Shown here one piece after another: positions 10,855-23,229 of a DNA stretch of 64,000 nucleotides. Each line of letters opens with the position of its first letter. Position 1 is the first letter of the stretch. The notes below the pieces were generated by a model. It was not told the origin of the DNA and ran no database searches. It was given only the letters and a program-made list of their open reading frames with translations. This DNA is from Avena insularis (lineage: Eukaryota; Streptophyta; Magnoliopsida; Poales; Poaceae): NCBI GenBank assembly GCA_023614405.1, contig CM042691.1, forward strand, positions 171,836,927 through 171,900,926, given 5' to 3'. A program made the translations under genes and the position numbers.

Positions 10855-13403
10855 TCAAGCTTTGGTTTTAGGTACCCATTTTGCAATGGGTCCCCTTTTA
10901 GTGACAAGAGCCTTTGGCACCCAAATAGCCCAATGATAATCATGCGTGTAAGACGTTCCCACGTATCTAGCATATACATGACCATCATAAGATTTGCAAA
11001 GAATATAAGAGGGATTGTTCTTTCCGGCAAAGTTGTCACTTTGCAAGAGGGTTAGGCCATTTGGTACCCCTTGGGCCATGCCCTTGTTCTTTTTCTTCTT
11101 CTTGTTCTTCTTCTTCTTCTTCTTAGTCTTGGCAAGTTGATCCTTCAACACCTTGACTTCCACTATGATATGCTCATGCTTGCAACAAGGGTTAGGAGAG
11201 CTAGACAAGTCTATAATTTGCACAGCGGAAGACTTAGAGAGATCACAAGTTAATTGAGTTTGAAGCTGTTCATGGGCTTCAAAAAGATTTGAGAATTTAC
11301 TATCCAAGGCTTTGTGTTCCTCTTTGAGTTTCTCAAGATCCTTTTGAGTCCTATCATGACCACCCACAAACTCAGCATTTTCTTTCTTGAGAACCTTAAC
11401 CAAAGCAAGAGCATGGTCACGTTCTTTAATTGTAGAGCACAAAGTGTTGTTATGATCATCTACAAGCTTAGACACATTTCTTCAAGATTAATTCTCATAT
11501 TTTTTTCATCCTCAAGACTTTGAGTGAGAGAGGCAATTTCATCGGTGGCATCTCTTTCATTTTTACTTAGCAAGTCAAGAAGTTCTTCCTTTTCATCTAA
11601 GGCATATCTAGCATTGTCAAGTTGTGCAAGTAAGGACTCAAAGCAGTTTTTAGTTTCTTCATCTAAGGTAGCAACAAATTCACACATGTCAATTATCTCT
11701 TTCTTCACCTCTAGACAAACAAGATCAAGAGAGGAAGGCTCACTAGAGATAGGTTGAGGAGTGGGTTTTGGTGTTACCTCGGTGGCCTTGGCCATGAAGC
11801 ACTTTTAGTTGGAGAAGATGACATTTTCATTTGGCAAGTCGAAGAGGGATAGACGTGGAGTTGAGGTAGTGGCAATAGAAGCAACTTCCACAATCTCTCC
11901 ACCATGAACTTCATCATCATCATCTTCATCCGTGCCCGAAAGATATTCTTCATGGACCACAATTGCTCGTTCCTTGTTAGTGGCGTTCTTGACGGCGTAG
12001 TTCTTGTTCAAGGGATGAGGAGGTCTTGACTTGATCTTGCGAATGAGACGACCACCATTGTCTTCACGGTTCTCAAAGGGACACTTGGCCACGAAGTGAC
12101 TCTTGTCGTTGCAATTGTAGCATGACCTTGCCTTGGGAGACTTGTTGGGTGAGTTGAATCTTGAGTTGTCCCTTGATCTTGACTTGAATCCGGACTTGTT
12201 CCAAAAGGCCCTTGAAGAGAGAGCAAGATGTTTGTTGAAGGCACATTTGAGGTCCTCATGAGACCACTCACTTGATGTATCATCATCATCATCAACTTCA
12301 ATAGCCTTGGCCTTCAAAGCAAGATTCACTTTGGTTGATCCAATGGCTCTAGCTCGAGCGGACTCCACATTCTTCTTGGCAATAGTCCTGGCAATTACTT
12401 CACTCAAGACTTCTTGGGAGGTCATTAGGTGAAAGTTGGTTCTTCCCTTGATAGAGTTGAGCTTTTGTTCTTCAAATGGGAGGAGAGCTTGAATGAACTT
12501 CCTCTTCATAAACTTGTCATCAACATAGTGAGCCCCAAGGTCCCTCATAGTGGAACAAAGGACCTTAAGGCACCTATACATGTCTTCGGGGGTCTCATCA
12601 TCTTGCATTGCGAAACCATCTCACTCGTTGTTGATCTCATCAAACTTTGAGCTTTGGATGCTTGCATTCCCAACAAAGAGCTCGGTGAGTTTATCCCAAG
12701 CTTCCTTGGCGGTGTCAAATTGGCGAATGTGAGCAAAATCCTTTGGAGTCAAGGCCTTTTGAATCATTCCCAAAGCTGTGGCATTGAGTTGCTTGTCCAC
12801 CACTTCACCTCGTGTAAACTTCTTTGGGTCATATGGAGAGAATCCATCCTCCACAATCCTCACTAACTCAATAGACGAGCTAGAAATATGTGAGCGCATT
12901 AGATATTGCCAATTGGCGAAATTAGAAGTATCTAGCATGGGTGGTGCTCCTTGAGGTATAATGTGTGGCATGGGGATGGGTGGATCCGGAGTGTACTTCG
13001 GCGGTGGGGGTACCGCCGAGTAGTCCTTTCCTCCATTTTCCTCTTTGGAAGTTGGGTTCTCGGGCTCCTCGATGTTCTCACTTGGAACCTTGGTAGAGGT
13101 TTGAGCAACAAAACCAAGTCCCAAGTGAGTGGTGGCAGCCGCGGGAGTTACCCTGGGGGCGGACACCGTAACGGTGGGAGGAACCTCGTTGGGTTGGGGT
13201 GTGTCAATAGCAACCATGGGGTTTGGCTTGAGAGACTGCAAGAGAGTCATCATTTCCTCGAACTTGGACATCATGCATGACTCCAATTGCTTCAGGTCAT
13301 CCATAGTGGCCAAATTCTTGGATTTTTCGGTTTCACTACCCCCTTCGTCGGCCAGTCTCTTAGGAGGTAAAGCCCGAAATAAGAGCCTTGGCTCTAATAC
13401 CAA
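10855..13403 (-). pseudogene. Sirevirus gag with CCHC knuckle and coiled-coil extension
   Basis: The gag frame opens near the primer-binding site. The N-terminal part has a Pro-rich region, then FANWQYLMRSHI, AKEAWDKLTELF and, after an in-frame TGA at 12621, EDMYRCLKVLCSTMRDLG, the usual Copia gag (UBN2-like) pattern. A CCHC zinc knuckle CYNCNDKSHFVAKC lies near 12080-12125, flanked by basic Ser/Arg-rich sequence. A second in-frame stop is at 11805. Downstream, 11460-11795 and 10855-11475 encode charged heptad-like helices (EKEELLDLLSKNERDATDE and similar), a long coiled-coil extension, with a one-base frameshift near 11470 and a Lys-rich run near 11085-11130. The long gag C-terminal extension is typical of Sireviruses. 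This copy cannot make full-length Gag. Confidence 0.88.
13390..13402 (-). promoter_or_regulatory. Sirevirus primer-binding site (initiator-Met tRNA type)
   Basis: The minus strand reads TGGTATTAGAGCC two bases inside the LTR end at 13405. It matches the common Copia primer-binding site TGGTATCAGAGCC, complementary to initiator tRNA-Met, with one C to T change. Confidence 0.85.
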
Positions 13404-13404
13404 A

Positions 13405-14975
13405 TGAAAGTACCGACTTTATACGACTAGAGGGGGGGTGAATAGGCGTCTACCCAATTTTAATTTGTTTCTCACTTTTAGGCTCAATGAGAAAGGAAGT
13501 TATCTAGAGATGCAACTAAGTGAACAACCTAAAGCAAGGAAACAAACACCAACAACAAAGACAGTAAATAGCATGGAGTAAAGGAGGGGAACGAAGTAAC
13601 TGGAGAGGGGACACGGAGATGTAATTCCCGTAGTTCACTCCCAAGGAGCTATGTCTATGTTGGAGAGGTGTCGGGGCCACACAAGGTCACCCGAGCGTCA
13701 CAAAGGCCTCACCTTCTTCTCCTGTGAGCTCCCCCACAAAGGAGGCCTCACAATCCACTAACTGGTGACCTTGAAGGCGCCAACCAAAACCTTTACACCA
13801 AGGTTGAGGAGGAGGATCCACAACTCAATTGGAGGCCCTCAACGACACCTCGAAGCTTTACAACGCAAGCCTTAGCTCCGAGGATACCCTACACCGTCTA
13901 GGGTTCCAAGAAACCCAAGAGCAACAAGATCCACAAAGGATGGGTGGGGGAAATCAAATCTTCTTTGGTGGAAGTGTAGATCTAGGTCTCCTCCCTCACC
14001 TCTCAAAAGATCAAGTCATTTGAGTGGCTAGAGAGAGAGATCTAGTGAGGTGAAGCTCAAGCATTAATGGAGGAGAGAGAAAAATTCGAGAGAGAGTGGG
14101 CGGAAGAAGAGGGGTGCCTTAAATAGGCCCCCTCACGCTGAACCGTTACAGCCCCCGCGACCTCACCGGAAGTTCCGGTGAGAGGACGGAAGTTCCGCCC
14201 AGCCTGGCTCCAACGGTCATAAGACCGTTGACGCCCGCTCCAGAAGCGTAACCGGATGTTCCGGTCAAAACAGACCGGAAGTTCCGGTGAACTTCTGATG
14301 CTAGTTCCGACCAAGTTCCGGCAAATAGAACGCTTCAAAACAGAAGGTTACTGAGCCACCACCGGAACTTGGAGCGGAACAAGGGGCAGAACTTCTGGGT
14401 CGTGAATCGAATCTGGCCGGAAGTTCCGGCGTCTGGGCGGAAGTTCCGCTCAGGATCTCTTGGCAGGAGAAGTTCCGATGCAAGTTTCGGCCCAAGTTCC
14501 GACAAATAGAACACTTCATACAGAAGGTTACTGATTCACCATCGGAACTTGGGGCGGAACTAGCGTCGGAACAAAGTGTAGAACAGCTCGCAGAAAAGAA
14601 TCTGAGCGGAACTTCCGGCCTAGGCCGGAAGTTCCGGTGAGACACAAAAGGCTCCAACAGAACAGGAAAATGCTCTCTCTCACGGGATAATGGGATGGCT
14701 ATGGCGGTGCATATAGGTTTGTGCAAGAACAAGTGATTTCCCACAGCCTTCCAAAGTGAACCCCCTCTTAATAGTAAGGTGACCTAAAAACAACAACCGG
14801 AGAGAAACTAGGAGAAGACTAAAAGGCCACCGTCTTCATGAGATCCCAAGAGAGCATCCACCACTATAGAAGGAGACATCAACAATGTTTCCCCTGAAAC
14901 TCAAGCGCACAGTTAAAAACATAGTTGGGATTATCATTAACACCAAAAACATCATGGGAAGATATAATCCTTTCA
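13405..14975 (-). repeat. Sirevirus 5' LTR (1571 bp)
   Basis: On the plus strand it begins TGAAAGTACCGACTT at 13405 and ends ATAATCCTTTCA at 14975, so on the sense (minus) strand it runs TGAAAGG...CTTTCA. It is bounded inside by the primer-binding site and outside by CAAGG. A minus-strand TATA-like TATTTAAG (14125-14118) lies just downstream of the palindrome cluster, so transcription would start near 14090. The long G run of the type GAGGGGGGGTGAATAGG near the inner end is common in grass Sirevirus LTRs. Confidence 0.9.
14118..14645 (-). promoter_or_regulatory. Sirevirus LTR promoter: palindrome cluster plus TATA-like box
   Basis: Eight or more copies or variants of the CCGGAAGTTCCGG quasi-palindrome lie at about 14165, 14186, 14250, 14275, 14414, 14434, 14605 and 14622. 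The TATA-like TATTTAAG follows at 14125-14118 in the direction of transcription. The position, upstream of a TATA box in U3, suggests binding sites for a transcription factor or another cis role. That function is inferred, not shown. Confidence 0.65.
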
Positions 14976-17900
14976 CAAGGCCCACTTTGTGATCTTCCAA
15001 AAACATTCAAATGCTAAGTTTAAATGACAGTTTAAAATTTAATCTATCTCATATGGGAAGATCCCACTATTTCAAAAACCACTCAAACAAGCTCAATTTT
15101 CAAAACCCAAGCAACCATAGAGTCTCCAGCACATGCCTAGCAGACCCACCAAAAATCTTTTAAAAATTAAAAAGTAAGTTTCTTGCGACCATTTCATCAA
15201 ACACTTGGCAGGCAAATTTAAACCAAATCAAATTCACTGTTTTTAATAGTGTTTTGGCCTAACTTGTTCCCTCTCTAGCTCACAGCAACCATTTAGTAGA
15301 TCATATAGCTTAATTGGAAACCCCTAGCCTCACTGTAAGCTGGTCATTGTCATCAATGGTGAGCAAGCCGAGCACACCTCGCCGGCCAACTTGGTGGCCG
15401 CCGCAGACCACCTCCCCCTGTCTCGCCATGTCTAGGAGCTAGCCAGCACTTCACCGCCACCCACTGTCCCCTCCCCGAGCCAAGGCAAGCCGTGGACCAC
15501 CGAGCACGCCCTGCGCCCAGTGCCACTGCGACATGTCGAGCACGCCCAGGCGCCGCAGCACACATCGCCGTGCAGCCGCCATGACCCAAGGAACACACCA
15601 GACATCCCGGTTCGCCACCCAATGCCTCACAGCCACCGCTCGCCGTCGAAGACGCCGCCTCTGCCCCTCAGAGGGCCAGCCCCTCCCGACCGTTTACCAC
15701 CGCCCCTAAGCCCACATTTAAGTTCTAGAGCATCGCCAGGAGACCGCGCGTCGATCGCCACCCTTAGCCATGCCGCTAGCAGACCGTAGCCATGTCGCCA
15801 CCGTCGCCTGCCCATCCCTCTCGGTCTCGCCGTCGAGCCTATAAAAGGAGGCCACCCCCAGCCGTTTGAAGTACACCATTCCACTCCCCTCACCTCACTG
15901 ATCGTTCCACCCTCTAGCCGGAGCACGAGGACCAGCAGCTCGTCGGAATTGCACCGGAGCAGGCCGCCTCTGGAGGAGAAGGGGGCCGTTGTTTGCGACC
16001 ACCCCCGGAGCTGCCTCGACCGTCCCTGAGCTCGCCGTCGACTACTCGTTCGTTTGCCCGCCTCGCCGTCGTCGCTGGAGCCTTGGTATGCCCCTATGCA
16101 CCCCCACTGAGCCGCTAGGGTTCGAGCTCGCCAGTGACAGGTTCATCGTCGACGATGATCCCCAGCCATCAATCTCCCTTCTAATCCAACGACCCACATA
16201 GCCCCGTACCGCTTCGCATGTTATGAGCCGCTGAATGGTAGACCCCCCTGTCAGCTGAGCCCCACGGTGCGGAGTGACACTGGGCCGGCCCATTAACCTC
16301 TCTCGCGCGACCCAGCCGTTTCAATTTAGGATTTTCTATTTTAATTCAAACGCAGTTCTGCACCTAGATTAAAAAATCAACCCAGCTCGATTCAGTGAAC
16401 CAAAATGCATGAAACTAATTTTTTAGAAAGGTACTTAAATGCTTAATCCAAGACCGTTGGATTCAAATCATTTGGATCTGTAGATCAACCTTGGTAAAAA
16501 TAACAAGTCAGAAGATTTTCTGCATTCAAACATTTTTCAAAATTCAACCATAAGAGCTTTTGAGTTGATTCCAACTCTCAAAAATCACATTTGATCATAC
16601 CTTTCAGAATATATAAAAACATATGGGTTTACTTACAGAAATAATGTTCAAGTAACAAAAAAATGCCACCTAGGCATTTCTAGTCACTTTATTTAGTTAA
16701 AATAAAAGGTTAACCCTTATTAAATTGTGACACCACTTTAAATCACATTCCCATGTACTGAAATATGTGGTTATGACATGTGTCAACATGATCCCATGTT
16801 TGAGTTGGAGAATATTAAATCTTAAGTAGTTTTTCAATGAGTAGAAATTACTTTTCTCAAATTAAAATAAATAAGACAAGAGCTTTAATCTTGTAATGTT
16901 AAGTGATGATGCTAGATCATCTATAGTACACCTTTGTGTGATGATTGAAAATAGTTAAGTATTGTTTGGTGATTGTGTACCTCGTATTTATTTATAGACG
17001 CTAGTACCGACCAAGGATATGAGGAGGAAGGAGGATACCATGAGGAAGAAGCCGAGGAGAACTTCAACCACTGCTCTGCTCAAGGAAAGCTTATACTGAT
17101 ACTTATGCAAGCCAATACTTGAAACCTTGCAAGCTAACACTTTCACTATTAGTTAGATAACCTATGCAATGCATTAAGCATGCTTGGTTAGACACATTTT
17201 TATGATACCCAATCCTAGTTTTAATTATAAGCTTTATACTTTATTTCTTTATCAAAGTTTTCTCTTAGAGTTTACATAGTGAATTGTAGATACTAGAAAG
17301 ATAATGGAAGGTTGCATAAAGAGCATTAAATTTGGCCTAAGTTAGATAATCTTGATGTCATCCCAAGGTATGAGATTGAACTTAGCAAATCCCCACTTGT
17401 TTACCACCCCTCCTTAGTACTTACCACCACTTGTAGATGCTAGTTCTAAGTATAAAACTTTATCAACTTTAGATGGGAATACTTGGTGAAACTGGTTATG
17501 AAAACCTTAGAACGATGAGTCATTCTACTGAAATGTTTTGACATGTGTTCTCGAACACCATATGATTCTGATGATGAAAATGTTGAGGCATGAGCCTTAG
17601 CCCTTTATAAAACTGATGGTTGTTTGGATGCGATACCATTCCAATTTTACCGTACAACGACAATACCCGAAAATTGGGTAGGGCTTGACTGGAAATTTAT
17701 ATACCTTAGTATGGGTTCCCTCGCGGCCAAGGTCTGAGCTGAGGCTACCTTGTGAAGATTGTCCACCTGTGCAGTACCCAAGATGACAGTTGGTCATGGT
17801 TGGGAGGCCAAACTCACAGGAGAGGTGCCTATACTAGGGCGTGTAATGGAAAGGTTAGGATTGATTATCCGCATACTAAGTATGGTGAATTCAGGATTTG

Positions 17901-18604
17901 TTCCTGACGTATGTATCGAATGTTGTGGTGAAAGTGTACAATCTCTGTAGAGTGTCAAACTATTAGAATAGCAGCATCCGCAGTTATGGACAGTTGGAGT
18001 GGCCATACTGTTCCCTCGTCAGATGTTTTCAAAATGACTTGTGAAATGAATTCAGACTTTGACTTGACCACAACAGGGTTGTGATATGAAATTGAAGTTC
18101 CTACTTAGGTGTTATCAAATTTTCAACTAGTTTTCTTTGCTTTTGAACTTAGTAAAGGTAAATCTGGCTTTTTGCAAAACAACCCTAGAGCCTAGTGTCC
18201 TAACTACAAAAACCCCCCTTAGCTTGTTAGTATTAGTTTGCGAGTACTTAAAGAGTAGTCATGGCTTTGTCCCTGGATATTCCCGTGGCCAGACTATGAA
18301 GAGGAGTATCAGGATGATGGACCACAGGAAGGTTACGACAACTAGGATCATCTCCATCGTCAAGATTGTCAGGACCCGAAGATGGAGCTTCGCCTACGCC
18401 ATCTTTATTATTACGTTATTCCGCTGCTTGAGTTGTATTAAGAACTGGATCATGAGATCCTTATTTGTGTAAGACCTTATGTATGGTTTGTAATGGATGA
18501 TGTACTGTGATATCCAAATCTGTTATGTCTTGCAAAAATGGTAATCCTGGGATTGTGATGTATGGCATAACAGGCATCTGGGATTAAAAATCAGGGTGTT
18601 GACA
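14976..18604 (+). mobile_element. Solo LTR 2, right part of a long Tekay-type LTR
   Basis: Sequence from the right edge of the Sirevirus to a terminus ...TCAGGGTGTTGACA at 18604, after which Tat gag-pol sequence resumes. It has the same layout as solo LTR 1: an AT-rich flank, a GC-rich block (15350-16300) with a clear plus-strand TATA box CTATAAAAGG at 15839-15848, then AT-rich sequence. Its last ~100 bases (GGGATT, TATGGCATAACAGG, final ACA) resemble the end of solo LTR 3. No gag or pol is present. Its left part is beyond the Sirevirus, outside the window, so the other end and target duplication cannot be checked. Overlapping GC-rich ORFs at 15353-16293 are not supported as genes. Confidence 0.7.
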
Positions 18605-18888
18605 CGCGCTTTCCTCGGATTACCCCGGATGGTGATGACGCCCTTTGGACCTGGAAGTTTTATCATATTGTAGATGTAACAGGGACGAGCCATGAACGCC
18701 CAGTAAGCCGGATGCCCGAAGATGGTGTGGTAAGAAATTTTGAACTGTACCACCTAAAAGGAGAGTGGCCCGGTCCGGTAATTTTCTCGATTTCCGAATG
18801 TCACGTCCAGAGTAATATCACCCAGAGAATCGGCCTGTCTCCCTGGTACAATGCCATGGAAACTGACACTATTATAAATCAACTAGCT

Positions 18889-20319
18889 CTAGTGGATCTT
18901 CATGCGATGGAGTGTTTCGATGTAGAGGACGTTAATGCTGCTACCACCATCCATGAGAGTTTTAGAGAACTCGTAGCCATCAATAAGAGGATTGACGACC
19001 AGCGGACTTTTACCCCGACGATGTGTTTTCCGCAGGTGATCTGAGCGATCAAAGGTGATTGTTACATCCGACCAATCCATGAATTGTGGAACAGCCGGAA
19101 CCGTGGCATTGAGCTCATGGAGAACCGCCTTCTTGGCCTTAGCCAGTTGAGATCCAAGGAAGCAGACGTATGCGTCTTTCTTTGTCCGAAAATCCTTCTT
19201 CCCATCCAAATTGGGCTGTGCGGCATCCGCTTCTTCCATGTCAGAATCTTCCTTGGGCTCCTTTCCTTTTTCGGAATTTTTCTTTCCTTTTTGTCGCTTG
19301 GCTCTATAGCCAGCGGATTCGTCTTTTTTGATGTCCTCATTGAAACGACACTCGGAATTTGTATGGGTAGATCCTCTGTTACTATCCAAGTGGTGGACAC
19401 AGGGATTATTGACAATGTTGGCCCAGGTATAGGTTATTCTGGGTTGATGTTCTCCTCTACCCTAGATTCGGGAAGTTCCGTGGCCTCTACACCGGCTGCC
19501 TCTGCGTCCTCCTCGTCCTCTGGATCCGAACGTTGCTTTAACAATTGCGTTGTACGGAGACGGTTTCTCTTCTGAGGTGTTCTTGCACTTCTGAGATTGT
19601 TGTTTTGGCTGTTTGGCCGCATTGGGATTGGCCAGAATATTTAGTATCCCTTCTGAATCATCGCCGACATCAGCATATTTTCTTGCCGTCTCTATCATCT
19701 CTCCCAAATCTGTGATGTGGTCACGCTTCAATCTGTGACGCAAAAGTCCGACTGGGAGTCCTGCGATGAAATCTTCAATCGCAGTTTGTTCATTTACTCC
19801 TTCACAGGAATTCTTTGTGTCAATCCAGCATCTGAGGTAATCCCGACAAGTTTCTCCGGGTCTTTGGGTGCAAAGCTGCAAGTCTCCGACTGTGCAGGAC
19901 CTCCCGTATGTTCCCTCGAAGTTTGAAAAGAACTCACTTTGCATATCATACTAGTGATGAATTGAATTATCTGGCAGTTCACTGATCCTTGATCGAGCCG
20001 TCTTCCTCAGCATAAGCGGGATATATCAGACTGCGACCAGGATGTTTCCTCCTTTGGCAATGCAGCAGGCCTGGAAAAAGTCCTTGAGCCAGGTATTTGG
20101 CTAAGCCACGCCATCGTAGGGCTGGATGTTTTTGGCAATACCAAAGTCAACCGGAAATTTTGTTTGATGGATGCGTGGGCCAAAGTAATTGGGTCCCACA
20201 TACACGTCTTCTTCCTCGTATCGTCGCACCTCTATGTTTAACTCAATGCGGTGGCGAGCGTCGTTTGGCGAGACAGATCTATGCCTTGGAGGCTCGCGGC
20301 ATCTGTGCGGCGGAGTCAT
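18889..20319 (-). pseudogene. Tat copy 1 gag and protease region
   Basis: gag is visible in 20101-20319 (RIHQTKFPVDFGIAKNIQPYD) and 19462-19944 (QSEFFSNFEGTYG, CTQRPGETCRDYLRCW, IEDFIAGLPVGLLRHRL, ETARKYADVGDD), the pattern of Retrotrans_gag proteins with the helix that precedes the nucleocapsid. The frame then passes a basic stretch (YRAKRQKGKKNSEKG) and enters the protease, with ITFDRSDHLRKTH and LMDGGSSINVLYIETL (18910-18960), where DGGSS is the aspartic protease active site used by Tat elements. Several stops and frameshifts separate the segments. Copy 1 keeps the DGGSS motif intact. Confidence 0.8.
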
Positions 20320-20576
20320 ATTCTGCCTCCTCTCACCATTGTCGCCTTCTCCCCTGCGGCTTCCATGGCTACGGTGGGAGCCTTCATGGTCGCTGCCTAG
20401 GGGCGACGATGGCCATGGTGGATTGTTTCCGGCTAGGTTACACGGTGGTGGTGGTGGAGACTCATTATGATGACTCCGATGTTGGCTTCTTCGGGCTCCA
20501 TCCCTACTTGATTCAGGATGGTCCGGATCATCTCTTTATCCAGCGTTACCAGCCGGACAGCTTGGTGGTGGCATTC

Positions 20577-22251
20577 TTAGCCAATCATTCTCTCGCTAGC
20601 GGCGCACTTCCGGGTCTTCTCTATGGCGGTTGTTTTGCTGATGGCCCTGATGGGTAACCATTTCCCTGATGGCATCTTCGGACGCATCCGGAATAACTCT
20701 TGGCCAGTCACGTGCAGGCCTACGAGAGTGGCCGTTTGAGCCGGTCCTTGAATTTTCTTCTTCTCCCAGGGGACGATGGCGTTGATCCTTATCCTTGCGT
20801 GTTCTTTTGTCAGCACTTTGGTTGGCGCCAGTGTGGCAAAATTCCGACTTTGAGGCCAGTTTGCCACTGAATGACGTGGCCGTTTTCTACTGCTTCAATC
20901 CTTTTTCTACAACACAATGCATTGTCGGACCTGATCTAGAGACGTATTTTTGGCGAGGATAGCTCGAGCTACTGCAGCGTTTTCCAATGGCGTGTTGTAG
21001 ACTCGGATTTTCTCTGCAGTTTTTCCGTCGAATAGATCTCTGTGGATATCCGAGTTATTGTTGGCAAGAACCGGACCTCCTCTTGTTTTATTTGGTAGTC
21101 TCTTGAAATTTAACTGATATTTAGCAGGATCACTGTCTAACTGTTATTTAAGCTCAAAGATGCGCACGACCTCTTCGAGTAAAAATAGACGGTGTTTTTC
21201 CAGGTCCTCAACCCTTTTCTCCAGCGCATCCGGAGTAAGATCCAAATCCGTTGGGATTGGAATTGTGAGAGCATCTCCATAAATTTCACATGCACCCTTG
21301 GTCGATCGGCATGGTTTTAATTGGATCTCCTTCCTGATTCTCCATCTCGATCTCTTCGTCAACTTTTTCTTCATTGGTTTCCTCGACATCCAGCTCTGCT
21401 AGTGTCGGATTCTTGTTCTTCTTCTTCTTGTTTGACCGCCCAGTAGCCTTGACGTGCATACCAGTAGAAAAGTGGGCTTTTGGTCCTATACCAGGAGATA
21501 AACTTATGTCGGTACTTTTCATAGTGGTTGGCTTGTGGACCTCTGATGAATCTCCGGTGTCCATGTCATCCCACGAGGTGTAGCTTTCATCCATGCTATC
21601 ATATGGACTGGTGGGATTTTCTGACTCACCTTGCGTTGGTTTGGAGGCGTGCTCTTCTTCATACTCCTCCATATCCTTCTCGAAGTCGCGAAGTTCCTGC
21701 GACATTACTGACTCCTAAGGTGAGCCAGGTGAGTCAGCGTTTTCTTCGATTGCGTCAAGGACTAAATCACTCCTGGCTCTAGCATCGAAAGAGTCGCATC
21801 CAGAGCTTTTGTGGTATACGAAACAATGCTTCTTCTTGTTCATATTCTTGAGGTAGTGGCACAGCTAGGTTTCCGCCTCCTCCATCTCAAATATTTCCTT
21901 GATATCAGCGATTGCCTTGTAATTGATGTAGGGGTGTTTCGTCATCTTCTTTATCTTATTCCTCGAGAGTACTTTTTCAGCTACGACATCGGTAGGGCTA
22001 GATCCGTTGTGGATATATTCCTCAACTAGGAGATCATACCCGGGTTTTTCCTCTATCGCTTCTTCCACTTCAGGAGTGGACTCGGTGGGTTTGATTTTTT
22101 CTGGGATCTTGAAATCTTCCGCCTCTGCAAACAGAGCAGATCCAGATTTTACTTCCGCCATGGTCATCACTTCAAGGGTGGGTTGGGCGGGTTCAGCGAA
22201 ACCGAGATAAATATCGATCTCGCTGATGGACATGATCGTGTAGGTTGTCAC
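20577..22251 (-). pseudogene. Tat copy 1 leader ORF region upstream of gag
   Basis: Acidic segments lie between the primer-binding site and gag: 21865-22251 (starting near MSISEIDIYLGFAEPAQPT, with YINYKAIADIKEIFEMEEAE), 21286-21705 (ELRDFEKDMEEYEEEHASK, then a Lys-rich KKKKNKNP stretch), 21144-21389 (charged helix LEKRVEDLEKHRLFLLEEV) and 20577-20867. The same order and words occur in copy 2 (38545-40300), so this is a conserved part of the family. I recognise no domain. It may be an N-terminal extension of Gag or a separate leader protein. Stops and frame changes break it. Confidence 0.6.
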
Positions 22252-22410
22252 AGGCTTGCTAGCCGGAATTAGGTCTCATCGAGGAGAACAAGAGGGACAT
22301 CACTGGTGTAGACCACGCAACCCATGGCGACTGTTTTGCCGATTCCTGCACACGCAGATTCTGCCTAGAACAAAGCTCCAAAAGTCACTTGCGCCACCGT
22401 GGGTGCCAAC

Positions 22411-22933
22411 TGTCGTCGGATTGTCGACAAGTACGCCATAGGGGTTCCTAACGGTTTTGAGAAGATGGGGTGTGAGACGTCGGATGTTCCAGGTGCTATG
22501 AACACAAGTTTACCCAGGTTTAGATTCAACTACGGTGATCGGATCCTACTCCTGCAAGCAACCCAGTAATATATCGGTGTTAGCCGGATGTTACAGCGGA
22601 TACAGGAGAGGTTCGCCTGTGCGAGTTGTGATTATGGTTATTGCTATGGTTGTGCCCTAAAGGCTCCCATAGGGCTGGTTTATATAGTCACCAGGACATA
22701 AGGTTACAAGAGAGACCTATCCGGCTACGTTACAGAGTCGGTAATTAGATATATCTTGGACTACAAGTAATACTATAGGCCTAAGTAGGTAACTCTTCTG
22801 GGCCTTGTCGTAGCCGGAAGTGGCTCCTCCTCTTTTTCTGACTGGGTCGCCCGTGAAGCAAAGCTCTAACCCATTGGTGGGCCACCCTGGTCAGCGAGTC
22901 CTGTGGGTATACCCGGAAAGTATATCCCCAACA
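22411..22933 (-). repeat. Tat copy 1 5' LTR (523 bp)
   Basis: On the plus strand it begins TGTCGTCGGATTGTCG and ends TATATCCCCAACA. The same boundaries are found at 47419-47942 and, with a deletion, at 40402-40849. A minus-strand TATA box TATATAA lies at about 22686-22679. The primer-binding site TTGGCACCCACGG is directly inside, at 22410-22398 on the minus strand. The 3' LTR is outside the window. Confidence 0.88.
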
Positions 22934-22997
22934 GACGGAGAGGAAGATCCCCGAAGTATCCATGAAAATGTTCACTGCCGACCGTCCTCTGATCCTG

Positions 22998-23087
22998 GTA
23001 AATATTCTGACTTTGTTTTAAGCTTTCTCACTCTTTTCCGCCTTGTCATCCGACTTTATTTTTACTAATTTTCTTAATACTTATCAG
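22998..23087 (+). other. Likely spliceosomal intron in the antisense gene
   Basis: GTAAATATTC to TTATCAG, 90 bases, AT-rich with a pyrimidine-rich 3' end. Removing it keeps the plus-strand frame open from the MKMFTADRP segment into LEKLLESE. Confidence 0.6.
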
Positions 23088-23229
23088 CTTGAGAAACTCC
23101 TCGAGTCGGAGCTTGCCCCTGTCAAGGGTTATCTCTTTGATGACTCGGAAGCGACGGAGGACGACAAGGTGAAAGAAGTTCATGCCTCAGCTTCCACGAA
23201 GATTTTTACCGGGGTCACAACTCAGTGAA

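Larger units (their letters stand above)
1..14975 (-). mobile_element. Sirevirus-type Copia LTR retrotransposon, interrupted at 3789-7837
   Basis: Minus-strand Ty1/Copia element in the order 5' LTR (13405-14975), primer-binding site, gag, protease, integrase, RT, RNase H, a third ORF, repeated polypurine tracts and the start of the 3' LTR (1-80, cut by the window edge). The gag with a long coiled-coil extension, an extra ORF after RNase H, several AGGGGGAG-like tracts before the 3' LTR and clustered palindromes in the LTR are features described for the Sirevirus (Maximus) lineage. A likely target duplication begins with CAAGG at 14976; its partner lies outside the window. The element is probably defective: gag-pol has at least three in-frame stops and three frameshifts, and a long solo LTR splits RNase H. 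Confidence 0.9.
18605..22933 (-). mobile_element. Tat-lineage Ty3 retrotransposon, copy 1 (5' half)
   Basis: Minus-strand element with 5' LTR 22411-22933, a leader ORF, gag and protease. It is cut at 18605 by solo LTR 2 and continues outside the window. It is collinear with copy 2 (36590-40849) and with 52855-53328 of copy 3, so all three belong to one family. Tat assignment comes from copy 2: an archaeal-type second RNase H and an antisense gene before the 3' LTR. Beyond 22933 the sequence is the antisense gene of copy 2, so copy 1 inserted there; the expected duplication begins at 22934 (GACGG). Confidence 0.85.

Noticed and set aside
2250..14645. Repeated CCGGAAGTTCCGG units as a possible CRISPR-like or satellite array
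   Set aside because: Spacing is irregular, units are degenerate and they sit in promoter positions of a Copia element in a plant genome; no regular spacers exist.
15353..16293. GC-rich ORFs in solo LTR 2
   Set aside because: Same kind of compositionally biased overlapping frames around a TATA box; no homology recognised.
22934..23188. A separate small gene between the Tat LTR and the LINE
   Set aside because: It is the antisense-gene exon of Tat copy 2; the frame continues on the other side of the LINE.
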